Positions 57,056 to 64,000 of a stretch of DNA of 64,000 nucleotides are shown piece after piece. Source of the stretch: Nitrospira sp. (GTDB lineage: Bacteria > Nitrospirota > Nitrospiria > Nitrospirales > Nitrospiraceae); the NCBI GenBank assembly GCA_005116955.1, contig SWDI01000002.1:733316-797315 (forward strand). Reading direction: 5' to 3'. The translations under genes were made by a program, and so were the position numbers. The notes beneath the pieces are model-generated. The model was given only the letters and a program-made list of their open reading frames with translations. It did not search any database and was not told where the DNA came from. The first letter of the stretch is position 1. The number at the start of each line of letters is the position of its first letter.

Positions 57056-58182
57056 GCCCTTCGGACAACAATCTCGGTCTGTATGTTCATATCCCCTTTT
57101 GCCACCGCCGTTGCCACTTTTGCGCCTTCTACCTCGAAATTGCTCGACCCGATCCGATGGCACGGTTTCACTCCGCCCTCATCCAAGAAATTGCACTCCA
57201 CCGCCGGCAAGACTCCCTGAATGGCCGCGCCCTGCAGAGCATCTACTTCGGCGGCGGAACACCGACGTCCCTCCCCGTCAATCAGCTGGCCGCGCTTCTG
57301 ACGCTGATTCGAGCGACCTGGCCGACCAGCCCCACGACAGAGATCACGGTGGAAGCACACCCCACTTCCGTCACGGAAAGAGATCTCACTGTCTTGGCTG
57401 ATGCCGGCTTCAATCGGATCAGCTTTGGAGCGGAATCCATGACGGACAAGGATTTCGCCTCCATTGGCCGGTTTGGACAAGTGCAGGATACGGCGGCCGC
57501 GGTTCAGGCTGCGCACCGCGCAGGATTCGAAAATATCAACCTCGATCTGATGTATGGGCTCCCAGGCCAATTACTACAAGATTGGATACACACCTTGGAA
57601 TCGCTCATGACGCTGACTCCGTCACATATTTCCTGTTATGCCCTCACCATTGAGGAGGGAACTAGGCTCGCCCAGGACATCACTCGGAATCTTGTCCTAC
57701 CACCTGACGACATGCTTCAGCTCGACATGGAATCCGCAGCAGAGCATTTCCTTGCCGAAGCAGGATTTTCCCGCTACGAAATTTCCAACTATGCCAAACC
57801 CGACTATGCCTGTCGCCATAATCTCCTCTACTGGACCGATGGCGAGTATCTTGGACTCGGCCCAAGCGCACAGTCCTATCTCCATGGAATCCGGTTTGGA
57901 AATATTGCGGATCTCGAAGCCTATACGGCATCCTTGAACGATAACCATCTGCCGATGACCGACCGAACAATCCTCTCGGCATCCGAGCGCCAGCGAGATG
58001 CCCTCGTGTTCGGCCTGCGCCTTCTTCGTGGGGTCCCTCGAAAAACCATCAAGGCTGCGGAACGAGACCATCAGATCGACGAACTTGTCGCGAAAGGCCT
58101 GCTCGATACCGATCGCGATCGAGTACGACTGACTTCCTTAGGACGGCGCTACGCTGATACGGTAGCCGAGCAGCTGTTCTAA
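57052..58182 (+). CDS. hemW: HemW-like radical SAM haem chaperone
   Basis: 376 residues. LYVHIPFCHRRCHFCAFYLE holds the CxxxCxFC cluster site. SIYFGGGTPTSLPVNQLAAL, EAHPTSVTERDLTVLADAGF, RISFGAESMTD and NINLDLMYGLPGQ continue the radical SAM barrel, with the HemN_C domain after YEISNYAKPDYACRHNLLYW. These match HemW, which inserts haem, rather than coproporphyrinogen dehydrogenase, which needs an extra Cys. Normal length. Confidence 0.92.
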   Translation: MSPSDNNLGLYVHIPFCHRRCHFCAFYLEIARPDPMARFHSALIQEIALHRRQDSLNGRALQSIYFGGGTPTSLPVNQLAALLTLIRATWPTSPTTEITVEAHPTSVTERDLTVLADAGFNRISFGAESMTDKDFASIGRFGQVQDTAAAVQAAHRAGFENINLDLMYGLPGQLLQDWIHTLESLMTLTPSHISCYALTIEEGTRLAQDITRNLVLPPDDMLQLDMESAAEHFLAEAGFSRYEISNYAKPDYACRHNLLYWTDGEYLGLGPSAQSYLHGIRFGNIADLEAYTASLNDNHLPMTDRTILSASERQRDALVFGLRLLRGVPRKTIKAAERDHQIDELVAKGLLDTDRDRVRLTSLGRRYADTVAEQLF

Positions 58183-58320
58183 GTGGGCCATGAAAACCGG
58201 CACATCGAACATGCTGCATGACAGTAATGCTCATCCTCTTTCCTGCTCTTGAGTCTCTACCCCTGATTGACAAGACGGTCGCAATTAGAGAAGACTACTG
58301 GAGCTATTCGGAGGAATCTC

Positions 58321-58533
58321 ATGCCGGTGAATATGGATCCGTCGAAAAAACGGCGTCGCCCCCAGACAACCACCGCCTCGGTGGCTGAGGACAGGCTCAC
58401 GGGCGCCACAGCGACACCCCCGCGAAAAAGTTTTGGAGAAGAAACAGAAGTGGATCGGGAAAAGGATTTGGCTGATGCTGAGCTGAAAAACTTATGGGAT
58501 GCCACTGAAGTGATTGATATGGATAAAGCCTAA
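58321..58533 (+). CDS. Small hypothetical protein
   Basis: 70 residues from ATG 58321, with GGAGG 6 bases upstream. Basic start (MPVNMDPSKKRRRP) then an acidic middle and end. No known family. The good ribosome site supports it. Confidence 0.6.
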   Translation: MPVNMDPSKKRRRPQTTTASVAEDRLTGATATPPRKSFGEETEVDREKDLADAELKNLWDATEVIDMDKA

Positions 58534-58603
58534 GCCCCCTGGCATGAGGCCCAACGACCCAGAGTTGAACTGTATCCACCAGCCCTGCTAGAAACTCCGC
58601 TCC

Positions 58604-58900
58604 ATGCCGACACCTGCCATGCCACAGACGATTCCCGACATCACCGAAGACGTACAAGTCGGTTCGGGAACCGGATTTGAGTCTCGTGTCGTCGCCTACA
58701 ACTGCGACTGTCACACCTACCAACAAGTGATCGAGTTATTTTGCCGGTTTATTCCCGCAATGACCTCGACCAAAGCGTTTGAATTGGCCTATCGGATCGA
58801 TCATGAAGGAGAAGCCATCGTCTTCACCGGATCGACGGAACAGGCCGATGATATTGCAGCAAAACTTGCAGGGGGTGGGCTCAGAGTGGCCGTGCAGTAA
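58604..58900 (+). CDS. ClpS-like adaptor with altered binding motif
   Basis: 98 residues. The fold matches ClpS: VVAYNCDCHTYQQVIELFCR, then AFELAYRIDHEGEAIVFTGS and AEDIAAKL-type end (QADDIAAKLAGGGLRVAV). In ClpS the N-end-rule pocket uses N-D-D (Glu/Asp) and a His; here YNCDCH keeps Asn and one Asp but has Cys in place of the other Asp, and His is present as HEGEA. It may still bind substrates and ClpA, or have a changed specificity. Confidence 0.75.
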   Translation: MPTPAMPQTIPDITEDVQVGSGTGFESRVVAYNCDCHTYQQVIELFCRFIPAMTSTKAFELAYRIDHEGEAIVFTGSTEQADDIAAKLAGGGLRVAVQ

Positions 58901-58912
58901 ACCAGGCTCCGA

Positions 58913-59266
58913 TTACTTTTTTTTAGACGTGCTCTTGGCTGGTTTTTTGCTTGAGCTTGTCAGAGCCTTCGTGGCAACCGGCTTAGAAGCCTCGCCCGAT
59001 TTCTTCACAGCCTTTGACGCGCTTGATTTATCCTTTTTCTCCGACGCCTTGGACTTGCTGCTCTGCGAATGCTTCACGGGAGTCATGTACGCGGAGGTGC
59101 GGTTGACCTTCACCAATTGGTCTCCGCTGAGCACGCGGACTTGATACAGCTCAAACAGCTTGCTGACGGCTTTCGTATCGCCTCGTCTCGCCGCATTCAA
59201 GAGCTTGCGGCGTTGATTCATCTCTTCTTCTTCGGTATGCGAAGCAGCTCGTCGTTCCATGCCCAT
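58913..59266 (-). CDS. Lysine/serine-rich histone-H1-like tail protein
   Basis: 117 residues. A short acidic/helical head (EEEEMNQRRKLLNAARRGDT) is followed by a domain of about 40 residues (KAVSKLFELYQVRVLSGDQL). The last ~55 residues are repeats of Ser, Lys and Ala (SSKSKASEKKDKSSAS, SKKPAKSTSKKK), typical of H1-like bacterial chromatin proteins and other nucleic-acid binders. I cannot name a function. It converges on the ClpS-like gene. Confidence 0.6.
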   Translation of the reverse strand: MGMERRAASHTEEEEMNQRRKLLNAARRGDTKAVSKLFELYQVRVLSGDQLVKVNRTSAYMTPVKHSQSSKSKASEKKDKSSASKAVKKSGEASKPVATKALTSSSKKPAKSTSKKK

Positions 59267-59524
59267 CCTTCCTCAACACAGGCTGACCAACTGATCGGGG
59301 CTGCTGTGGTCTAATACCTACCCCAGCCAGCCTGAAAAATTTGCCGAAGTATATCAGAATTATGGCGTTTTGGGGAATACCGAATATTGTGCCACCCTGG
59401 GAGGCAACACCCCATAGCTCTCATATCAGAAAGAGGCCGCAGGCTCGTGCATTTCACTCTTGAGTGGCATGACAAAGCACCGGTATAAGTATGGACATCT
59501 CATATTTTTCCTAAGAGGAGATCC

Positions 59525-60199
59525 ATGATGGAACAGACAACAGAATCTTCGACTGTCGCCGATGACCCTCAAGCGCGCGACCTCCTACGCAAAGCGTTCG
59601 AAAGGACCGCTCGATGGCCAAAAGACTTTACGGGGTTTACGGCTGACCTCACCGTGAATGTGAACGGAAAAGAAACCAGCGGCCCCGTCATCGTCAAGGG
59701 CCCCCGCGAAGTATCCGTTCAACTAGGCGATGGCGACATCCAAAAATGGGTGCAAGAGCAACTGGGCATGATCGCAGTCCATCGTGGACCACGGAGCTTT
59801 GAGGAATCTGATGGGAAATACTCGCTCACGATGGAGGAAGACGGTCACCCGTTCGGCATCAAGCTGAACATCCATGGCTCCAATTCCTTCTACCGAGTCA
59901 AGGACAACCGCATCACCCAGATCAATCGGAAGATGGCCCATCCCGGCATGAATCCCTTTGCCTTTACGATCAATGTGGAAGAAAGTTCGATCACGCAGGA
60001 CCAGAAAAATCTCACGACCAAGTACACGGTCTATTACTATTCACCGACCGACAGCAAGCTCACCAATGTCGAAAGCTTCACCGACACCCACCTCCGCGTC
60101 GGCTCCTCAGACCTTCCAGCAACCAGACGGATCATCACCTACGAAGATGGCCAGGTCATCGTGAAGAACCTGACTTTCACCAACCACAAGTTGCTCTAG
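59525..60199 (+). CDS. DUF3386-family protein
   Basis: 224 residues. ARDLLRKAFERTARWPKDFT followed by GFTADLTVNVNGKETSGPVI is the DUF3386 entry region, best known in cyanobacteria. GAGGAG lies just before the ATG. The remainder is beta-rich without signal. It is followed directly by a DUF5069 gene, 2 bases on. Role unknown. Confidence 0.78.
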   Translation: MMEQTTESSTVADDPQARDLLRKAFERTARWPKDFTGFTADLTVNVNGKETSGPVIVKGPREVSVQLGDGDIQKWVQEQLGMIAVHRGPRSFEESDGKYSLTMEEDGHPFGIKLNIHGSNSFYRVKDNRITQINRKMAHPGMNPFAFTINVEESSITQDQKNLTTKYTVYYYSPTDSKLTNVESFTDTHLRVGSSDLPATRRIITYEDGQVIVKNLTFTNHKLL

Positions 60200-60201
60200 C
60201 G

Positions 60202-60582
60202 ATGGACTTACGCAAAGACTTTCCGCGCAGCATGAAATTCAAGCTGGCAGGCTATGCCCACCTCGCGCGCATGATCGACAAATGTCGGGCGGTGCTTGCC
60301 GGAACAGAGGGGGAATATATCTATCCTTGTCCCATGGACGAACGGCTCATGGAGTTCGCGGGAATTACCAGCGAGCAGTTCACGGCTGCCGTGAAGGCCA
60401 ATTCGACCGATGAGGGAGTGGTGAAGTGGCTTGGGCAAACAGCACAACCACACCAGCCAGTTGAATTGGAAGAATGGAATCAGCAACTGTTGGCACGCGG
60501 GCCCAGTTCCCCCGAAAGCGCGGTCCGGTTCAACAAATACCTGGCCGCCATCGATCCCTCACGCACCGACATCACCGTCTAG
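60202..60582 (+). CDS. DUF5069-family protein
   Basis: 126 residues. MDLRKDFPRSMKFKLAGYAH followed by LARMIDKCRAVLAGT is the family start; YPCPMDERLMEFAGITSEQF is the middle segment. DUF5069 proteins occur in Nitrospirota and other phyla without a known function. It shares a transcript with the DUF3386 gene. Confidence 0.82.
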   Translation: MDLRKDFPRSMKFKLAGYAHLARMIDKCRAVLAGTEGEYIYPCPMDERLMEFAGITSEQFTAAVKANSTDEGVVKWLGQTAQPHQPVELEEWNQQLLARGPSSPESAVRFNKYLAAIDPSRTDITV

Positions 60583-60644
60583 TCGGATCTGCAAGACTTG
60601 GAAGAAAAGAGAGTCGTTCCGAGAAGAGAGCCGGCACATCAATC

Positions 60645-61271
60645 TCAGTAAGTAAGCGCCGGGTACTTGCCGAGATACGTGGGGTGCTCCGCCTGCGCGA
60701 CCATGAAGTGCGCCACATCAGCGCGGGAGATAGCCCCCACTCTCATGCCTTCCTTAAGGTTGTCCAATACGCGATAGTGGCCAGTCATTGCGCCATTCGT
60801 TAAGCGGCCCGGGCGCACGATTGCCCACCGGGGATATCCGCTGGCGATCAGCCGCTCCTGCTCACTCTTGTCCACATAGGCTCTCTTGAGAAACAACGTG
60901 AAGAGGACCTTCATAGGGATCGAGTTGTAGCCCCAGCTATCGCCGGCGCCGAAACCAGTGAGCACGATGAGTGTTGGAGAGGAGTCCATCGCTCGAATCG
61001 TTTGCAATAGGATGCGCGCAGAGTCGGAGAACAGCGTCGTGGCGAAGGGGCTCTTCACGCCAAGGGTCACAAGGACAGCATCGGCCCCCTCCACTACAGC
61101 TTTTACATCGTTTGGGTTTGTCGCACTGCCCTGCACCCTTCGCAGTCTTTGGTGATCTGGAAGCGGAACAACCCGGCGCGACAAGCTAGCGACCTCATGC
61201 CCCTTCTCAAGAGCGAGACCTGTCGTCTGAAGACCGATACCGGCTGAAGCTCCAATGATGGCGATTTTCAT
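60645..61271 (-). CDS. NAD(P)-binding, SDR-like protein
   Basis: 208 residues. The Rossmann start IAIIGASAGIGLQTTGLALE (GxSxGxG) and LVTLGVKSPFATTLF lead to LIVLTGFGAGDSWG; the end RADVAHFMVAQAEHPTYLGK is typical of atypical SDRs of the NmrA/BVR-B type, which lack the classical YxxxK. It binds NAD(P)(H), but the substrate is unknown. Confidence 0.8.
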   Translation of the reverse strand: MKIAIIGASAGIGLQTTGLALEKGHEVASLSRRVVPLPDHQRLRRVQGSATNPNDVKAVVEGADAVLVTLGVKSPFATTLFSDSARILLQTIRAMDSSPTLIVLTGFGAGDSWGYNSIPMKVLFTLFLKRAYVDKSEQERLIASGYPRWAIVRPGRLTNGAMTGHYRVLDNLKEGMRVGAISRADVAHFMVAQAEHPTYLGKYPALTY

Positions 61272-61411
61272 ATTCTTGTGTTTGTTGTCGGTGGCTAAGA
61301 ATGTCTAGATCCACCCACTATGCCGCGGATCTTCGACGTGATGCCCATTCTCAACCTGTCCGTAGGCTCTGGTCAAGCGCTGCTAGATCCCCACTCCTCA
61401 GTCGTTCCAGA

Positions 61412-62143
61412 TCATAACTGTGGACTGAGCACCTCCCGCCATACAGCGGCGAGGTCGTGGAGCGCTTGGCTTCCGTCGCCGACGTAGACCGAGCCGTGCA
61501 TGGTGGCCAGCCTCTTGGGTTGCAACATCGCCAACCGGTGCAGCGTCGCATCCGTCAATGAGCAGTACGGCACGTAATTCGCCAACGGACCTTGCTGATA
61601 GTCCACCAGCGTCTTCCGACAGCGCTCAATGACGTCCGATTCCGCCATCGGCTCGACATCTCCGTCTTGGTGAAAGAGATCCGAGCACAGGAGCGTCCGT
61701 TCTGTCTCCTCGAATAGCAGTCCCGCTTCCCAGCAATGGGGCACATGCGGCGTTGCCAGAAAGCGGAAGCGGTATCTCCCCGTCTCCAGCACCTCGCCGT
61801 CGACCATCCCCTTGGCGGGACGAAGCGCCAGACAATCATCGACGCTCACCATCTTACCCACCAGACTGCACAGCACTTCCGAGTACGGAGCCAGTTGCTG
61901 CCACTCAGGTACCGTGGCACATTCATCAGACTCGAAATGGCTGAACCCGATCCAGCGCAAGGTCTGCGGATCGATGAGCGACGCCACGGCGGCTTTGACC
62001 TCCGGAAACAGGGCGCGCGGGCCAGTATGGAATAGCAGTGGCTGATCGTCACGCATCAAGAACTGACTGAACTGAATATTGAACGGCGCAACGAAGGTCG
62101 TGATGCGGAACAGATCCGGAGCGATCTCGGTAATTTTCGCCAC
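61412..62143 (-). CDS. Metallo-beta-lactamase-fold hydrolase/oxygen-binding (FprA-like)
   Basis: 243 residues. The metal motif is [17 protein letters not shown] (H-x-E-x-D-E form, as in the diiron FprA/ODP group rather than the zinc H-x-H-x-D-H). [20 protein letters not shown] and [20 protein letters not shown] supply later ligands, with a final MHGS. FprA-type proteins reduce O2 or NO when fused to or paired with flavodoxin; that domain is absent here. It starts at GTG with GAGGATG upstream. Confidence 0.85.
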   Translation of the reverse strand: MAKITEIAPDLFRITTFVAPFNIQFSQFLMRDDQPLLFHTGPRALFPEVKAAVASLIDPQTLRWIGFSHFESDECATVPEWQQLAPYSEVLCSLVGKMVSVDDCLALRPAKGMVDGEVLETGRYRFRFLATPHVPHCWEAGLLFEETERTLLCSDLFHQDGDVEPMAESDVIERCRKTLVDYQQGPLANYVPYCSLTDATLHRLAMLQPKRLATMHGSVYVGDGSQALHDLAAVWREVLSPQL

Positions 62144-62380
62144 AGCACATCCTCACGAATGGACCGTGCGATCATACTCACCACCAGACTGAGGTGCAAT
62201 ATGGCTAGGGCAGATTAAGATGGTGACGCAATGGCGGCAAGTTACTGATTCGCCACGGTCTTTCTAGGGACGGCCTGGAACATCAAGAGAAGTTGGGCCA
62301 AGCAGTAGGGGACGTTTCAAAAAGAATCCCGCACCTTTATTTTCAGCTACGTGTCGGTCCATCTGCCGCTTTGTTAGATT

Positions 62381-63100
62381 TCATGTATTTCCGTGCGAAC
62401 CCGGCCGCACCTCAACTTCAAGACCGTATTTCTTGGTTAGCGACTTAACAGCATCTAGGAACCAGAAGGAACTATCAGGATGAACCAGTACGCCTTCGAT
62501 TAACTTTTTGAGTGCGGCTGGCAGTTCATAGCCATTGGGCGTGTTTTTTGTTGGGCTACGAGTGGAATATGTATCGAGAGATAGCCTGACTTCCTCCTCA
62601 AATTTGAAATGTGGCCGCTTAAGGAAGAAGCATCTCTCATACTCTAGGATGCCTTTTACTTGGTCAGAGCGCATGTACGTTACATTGTCAAGAATCAAGG
62701 AGTGGCCAGTCAGTCTGGAGTAGCTAATATTGTCTCTTAATGCGGCGACCGACGTTTGTACTGCTACTGCTTCATCGTTGCGTCCATATATCTCCCACAT
62801 GATCATGTTTTCATCCAGATTCTTATGCCAACAACTCAGGAACGTATTCTTAACAAGGTAGTCTTGGAAATCAGCAGCGTCCTTAACGGGGGAGGGATCA
62901 TCGGCAGGAAATGCCTCGTAGGCCTTTTCAGTGGCTTTCCGCATTTCATCTGGAAACCTACCTTCGTGTTTATCGCGAACAGTGTCAGCCCTTGCCAGCC
63001 AAAGGCTTTGCTTATCGAGCAAGCTGATGAATTTTGCAAGGTTCATGTAACGCCAGAGCTTTTCCCTGGCGTCGAGATCTTTACCGATCTTTAGCTGCAC
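62381..63100 (-). CDS. DUF2971-family protein
   Basis: 239 residues. LWRYMNLAKFISLLDKQSLW followed by LARADTVRDKHEGRFPD, then FLSCWHKNLDENMIMWEIYG, are the signature segments of DUF2971. The family is often found near mobile and defence genes, with no settled function. It is alone between a metallo-hydrolase gene and a DsbA-like gene. Start GTG. Confidence 0.85.
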   Translation of the reverse strand: MQLKIGKDLDAREKLWRYMNLAKFISLLDKQSLWLARADTVRDKHEGRFPDEMRKATEKAYEAFPADDPSPVKDAADFQDYLVKNTFLSCWHKNLDENMIMWEIYGRNDEAVAVQTSVAALRDNISYSRLTGHSLILDNVTYMRSDQVKGILEYERCFFLKRPHFKFEEEVRLSLDTYSTRSPTKNTPNGYELPAALKKLIEGVLVHPDSSFWFLDAVKSLTKKYGLEVEVRPGSHGNT

Positions 63101-63211
63101 GATTGAGCTCTCTCGGAGTCTAACGACGTCTAGATGGCACCACGTAAGCTGCGATTCTCAGCTTCTGCTTACATTCCAACAAATTATGGCCGGTGCATTT
63201 CCAACGATCCA

Positions 63212-63985
63212 TCACTTCCCATGTCCCCCTCGCGCAATTAACTCCTTCAGCCCATTCAAATCCAACCACCCAGGCACCAGTTCGTTGCCCACGATGAAGC
63301 CGGGGGTTCCTGAGATACCCAGCTCGTGGGCGAGGGCTCGATTCTTATCGATGACAGTCTGCCACTTGGGATTGGCCATGTCGGCTTCCAGTCGCTTCGC
63401 ATCAAGGCCCACTTTCACGGCAATCTTTAGGATTGCATCCTTACTCATATCGGCATTGGAGGCGAGCAGCGCCTCGTGGAACGCCTGGTGCTTCCCTTGC
63501 ACCTGAGACGCGAGCGCCGCCTTAGCCGCAAGTTCAGAGGGTTCGCCCAGAATGGGCAAGTCCTTGTAGACCACTCGAACTCGCCGATCTTCTTTCTGGA
63601 GTTCCGTAACGGCAGAAGCCGCCTTCTTACAGAAGCCGCAGCGATAGTCATAGAACTCCACCAGGGTGATCTCCCCTTTCGGGTTGCCGCTGACCGGTGA
63701 CGCAGGATCGTGCACCAGTTCCTGCTGCTTCGTCGCAAGGGCCGCTTTATGATGGTCTCGCAGTTCTGTTTGGCGTTTGGCGAGCAATCCCTGCAGCGAT
63801 TGTTCGATCACTTCCGGATGGGCACGAATATATCGCTCAATTGCAGCATCGCTGGGTTCGGGTAGGGGAACTGACACGCTCTTGGTTTCCTTGCCGGTGG
63901 TTGCACAACCAGATGCGAACAAGATAAGAACTCCAAGAACACTCAGCGCCAACGAGAAGCGGCTCCAACCGTAGGTGTGGTTCAT
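63212..63985 (-). CDS. DsbA-like thiol-disulphide lipoprotein
   Basis: 257 residues. Lipobox in LILFASGCATT; then an N-terminal helical part (IERYIRAHPEVIEQSLQGLL), followed by the thioredoxin domain with active site FYDYRCGFCKKAASAVTELQ (CGFC) and cis-Pro GISGTPGFIVGNEL. This is the DsbA/Com1 class. It should catalyse disulphide exchange at the periplasmic face. A GCAGGAG ribosome site precedes the ATG close to the window end. Confidence 0.9.
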   Translation of the reverse strand: MNHTYGWSRFSLALSVLGVLILFASGCATTGKETKSVSVPLPEPSDAAIERYIRAHPEVIEQSLQGLLAKRQTELRDHHKAALATKQQELVHDPASPVSGNPKGEITLVEFYDYRCGFCKKAASAVTELQKEDRRVRVVYKDLPILGEPSELAAKAALASQVQGKHQAFHEALLASNADMSKDAILKIAVKVGLDAKRLEADMANPKWQTVIDKNRALAHELGISGTPGFIVGNELVPGWLDLNGLKELIARGGHGK

Positions 63986-64000
63986 CTATGAGTCTCCTGC

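Overview
The window reads as the chromosome of a free-living Gram-negative bacterium, most likely Nitrospira or a close relative in the Nitrospirota. This assignment is an inference from the mix of gene types (heavy-metal RND operon ending in a c-type cytochrome, DUF5069/DUF3386 proteins, DUF4124 and SUMF1 proteins, many small secreted proteins), not from a marker gene. The sequence is moderately GC-rich and genes are packed in short overlapping operons. No rRNA is present. One complete tRNA (Pro, TGG) and one 3' tRNA fragment (Leu-like) are visible, and both look like integration sites.

Layout. 0-3.3 kb is an island edge: the end of an HTH antitoxin gene, a HigBA-type pair, a TacAT-type acetyltransferase toxin pair with palindromic operators, then a 28-base tRNA 3' end with CCA. 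3.4-9.6 kb is a four-gene minus-strand operon: TolC-like outer-membrane protein, RND adaptor, CzcA/CusA-type RND pump and a c-type cytochrome. 9.6-11.5 kb holds a SpoU/TrmH RNA methyltransferase, a coiled-coil protein and an HTH regulator. 11.5-20.5 kb is a secreted-protein operon: a DUF3467-like protein, a lipoprotein, and a giant lipase-RTX protein split by one apparent frameshift in an A5 run.

21.7-36.3 kb is a block bracketed by two truncated IS630-family ends facing each other. It holds a complete type I-C CRISPR-Cas system (cas3-cas5-cas8c-cas7-cas4-cas1-cas2) with only two spacers, whose distal array end abuts the IS fragment. It also holds a small-protein/nucleotidyltransferase pair flanked by copies of a repeat-protein gene end, a WYL regulator, several secreted proteins, and a transhydrogenase gene (sthA-like) cut off by the second IS fragment.

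36.4-43.0 kb is a small integrative element. An AlpA/excisionase-like protein, a primase-helicase, a terminase-small-subunit-like protein, secreted cargo, ribbon-helix-helix proteins and a tyrosine integrase follow one another. The integrase reading frame runs into the 3' end of tRNA-Pro. This gene set, with no capsid or tail gene, resembles phage satellites of the PICI kind.

43.1-64 kb is core chromosome: rdgB-rph, an HD-GYP response regulator, metH, a haem-oxygenase-fold enzyme overlapping a SUMF1 protein, a FmdB zinc-ribbon operon, hemW, a ClpS-like adaptor with an altered motif, a histone-H1-like lysine-rich protein, the DUF3386-DUF5069 pair, an FprA-like metallo-hydrolase, a DUF2971 protein and a DsbA-like lipoprotein.
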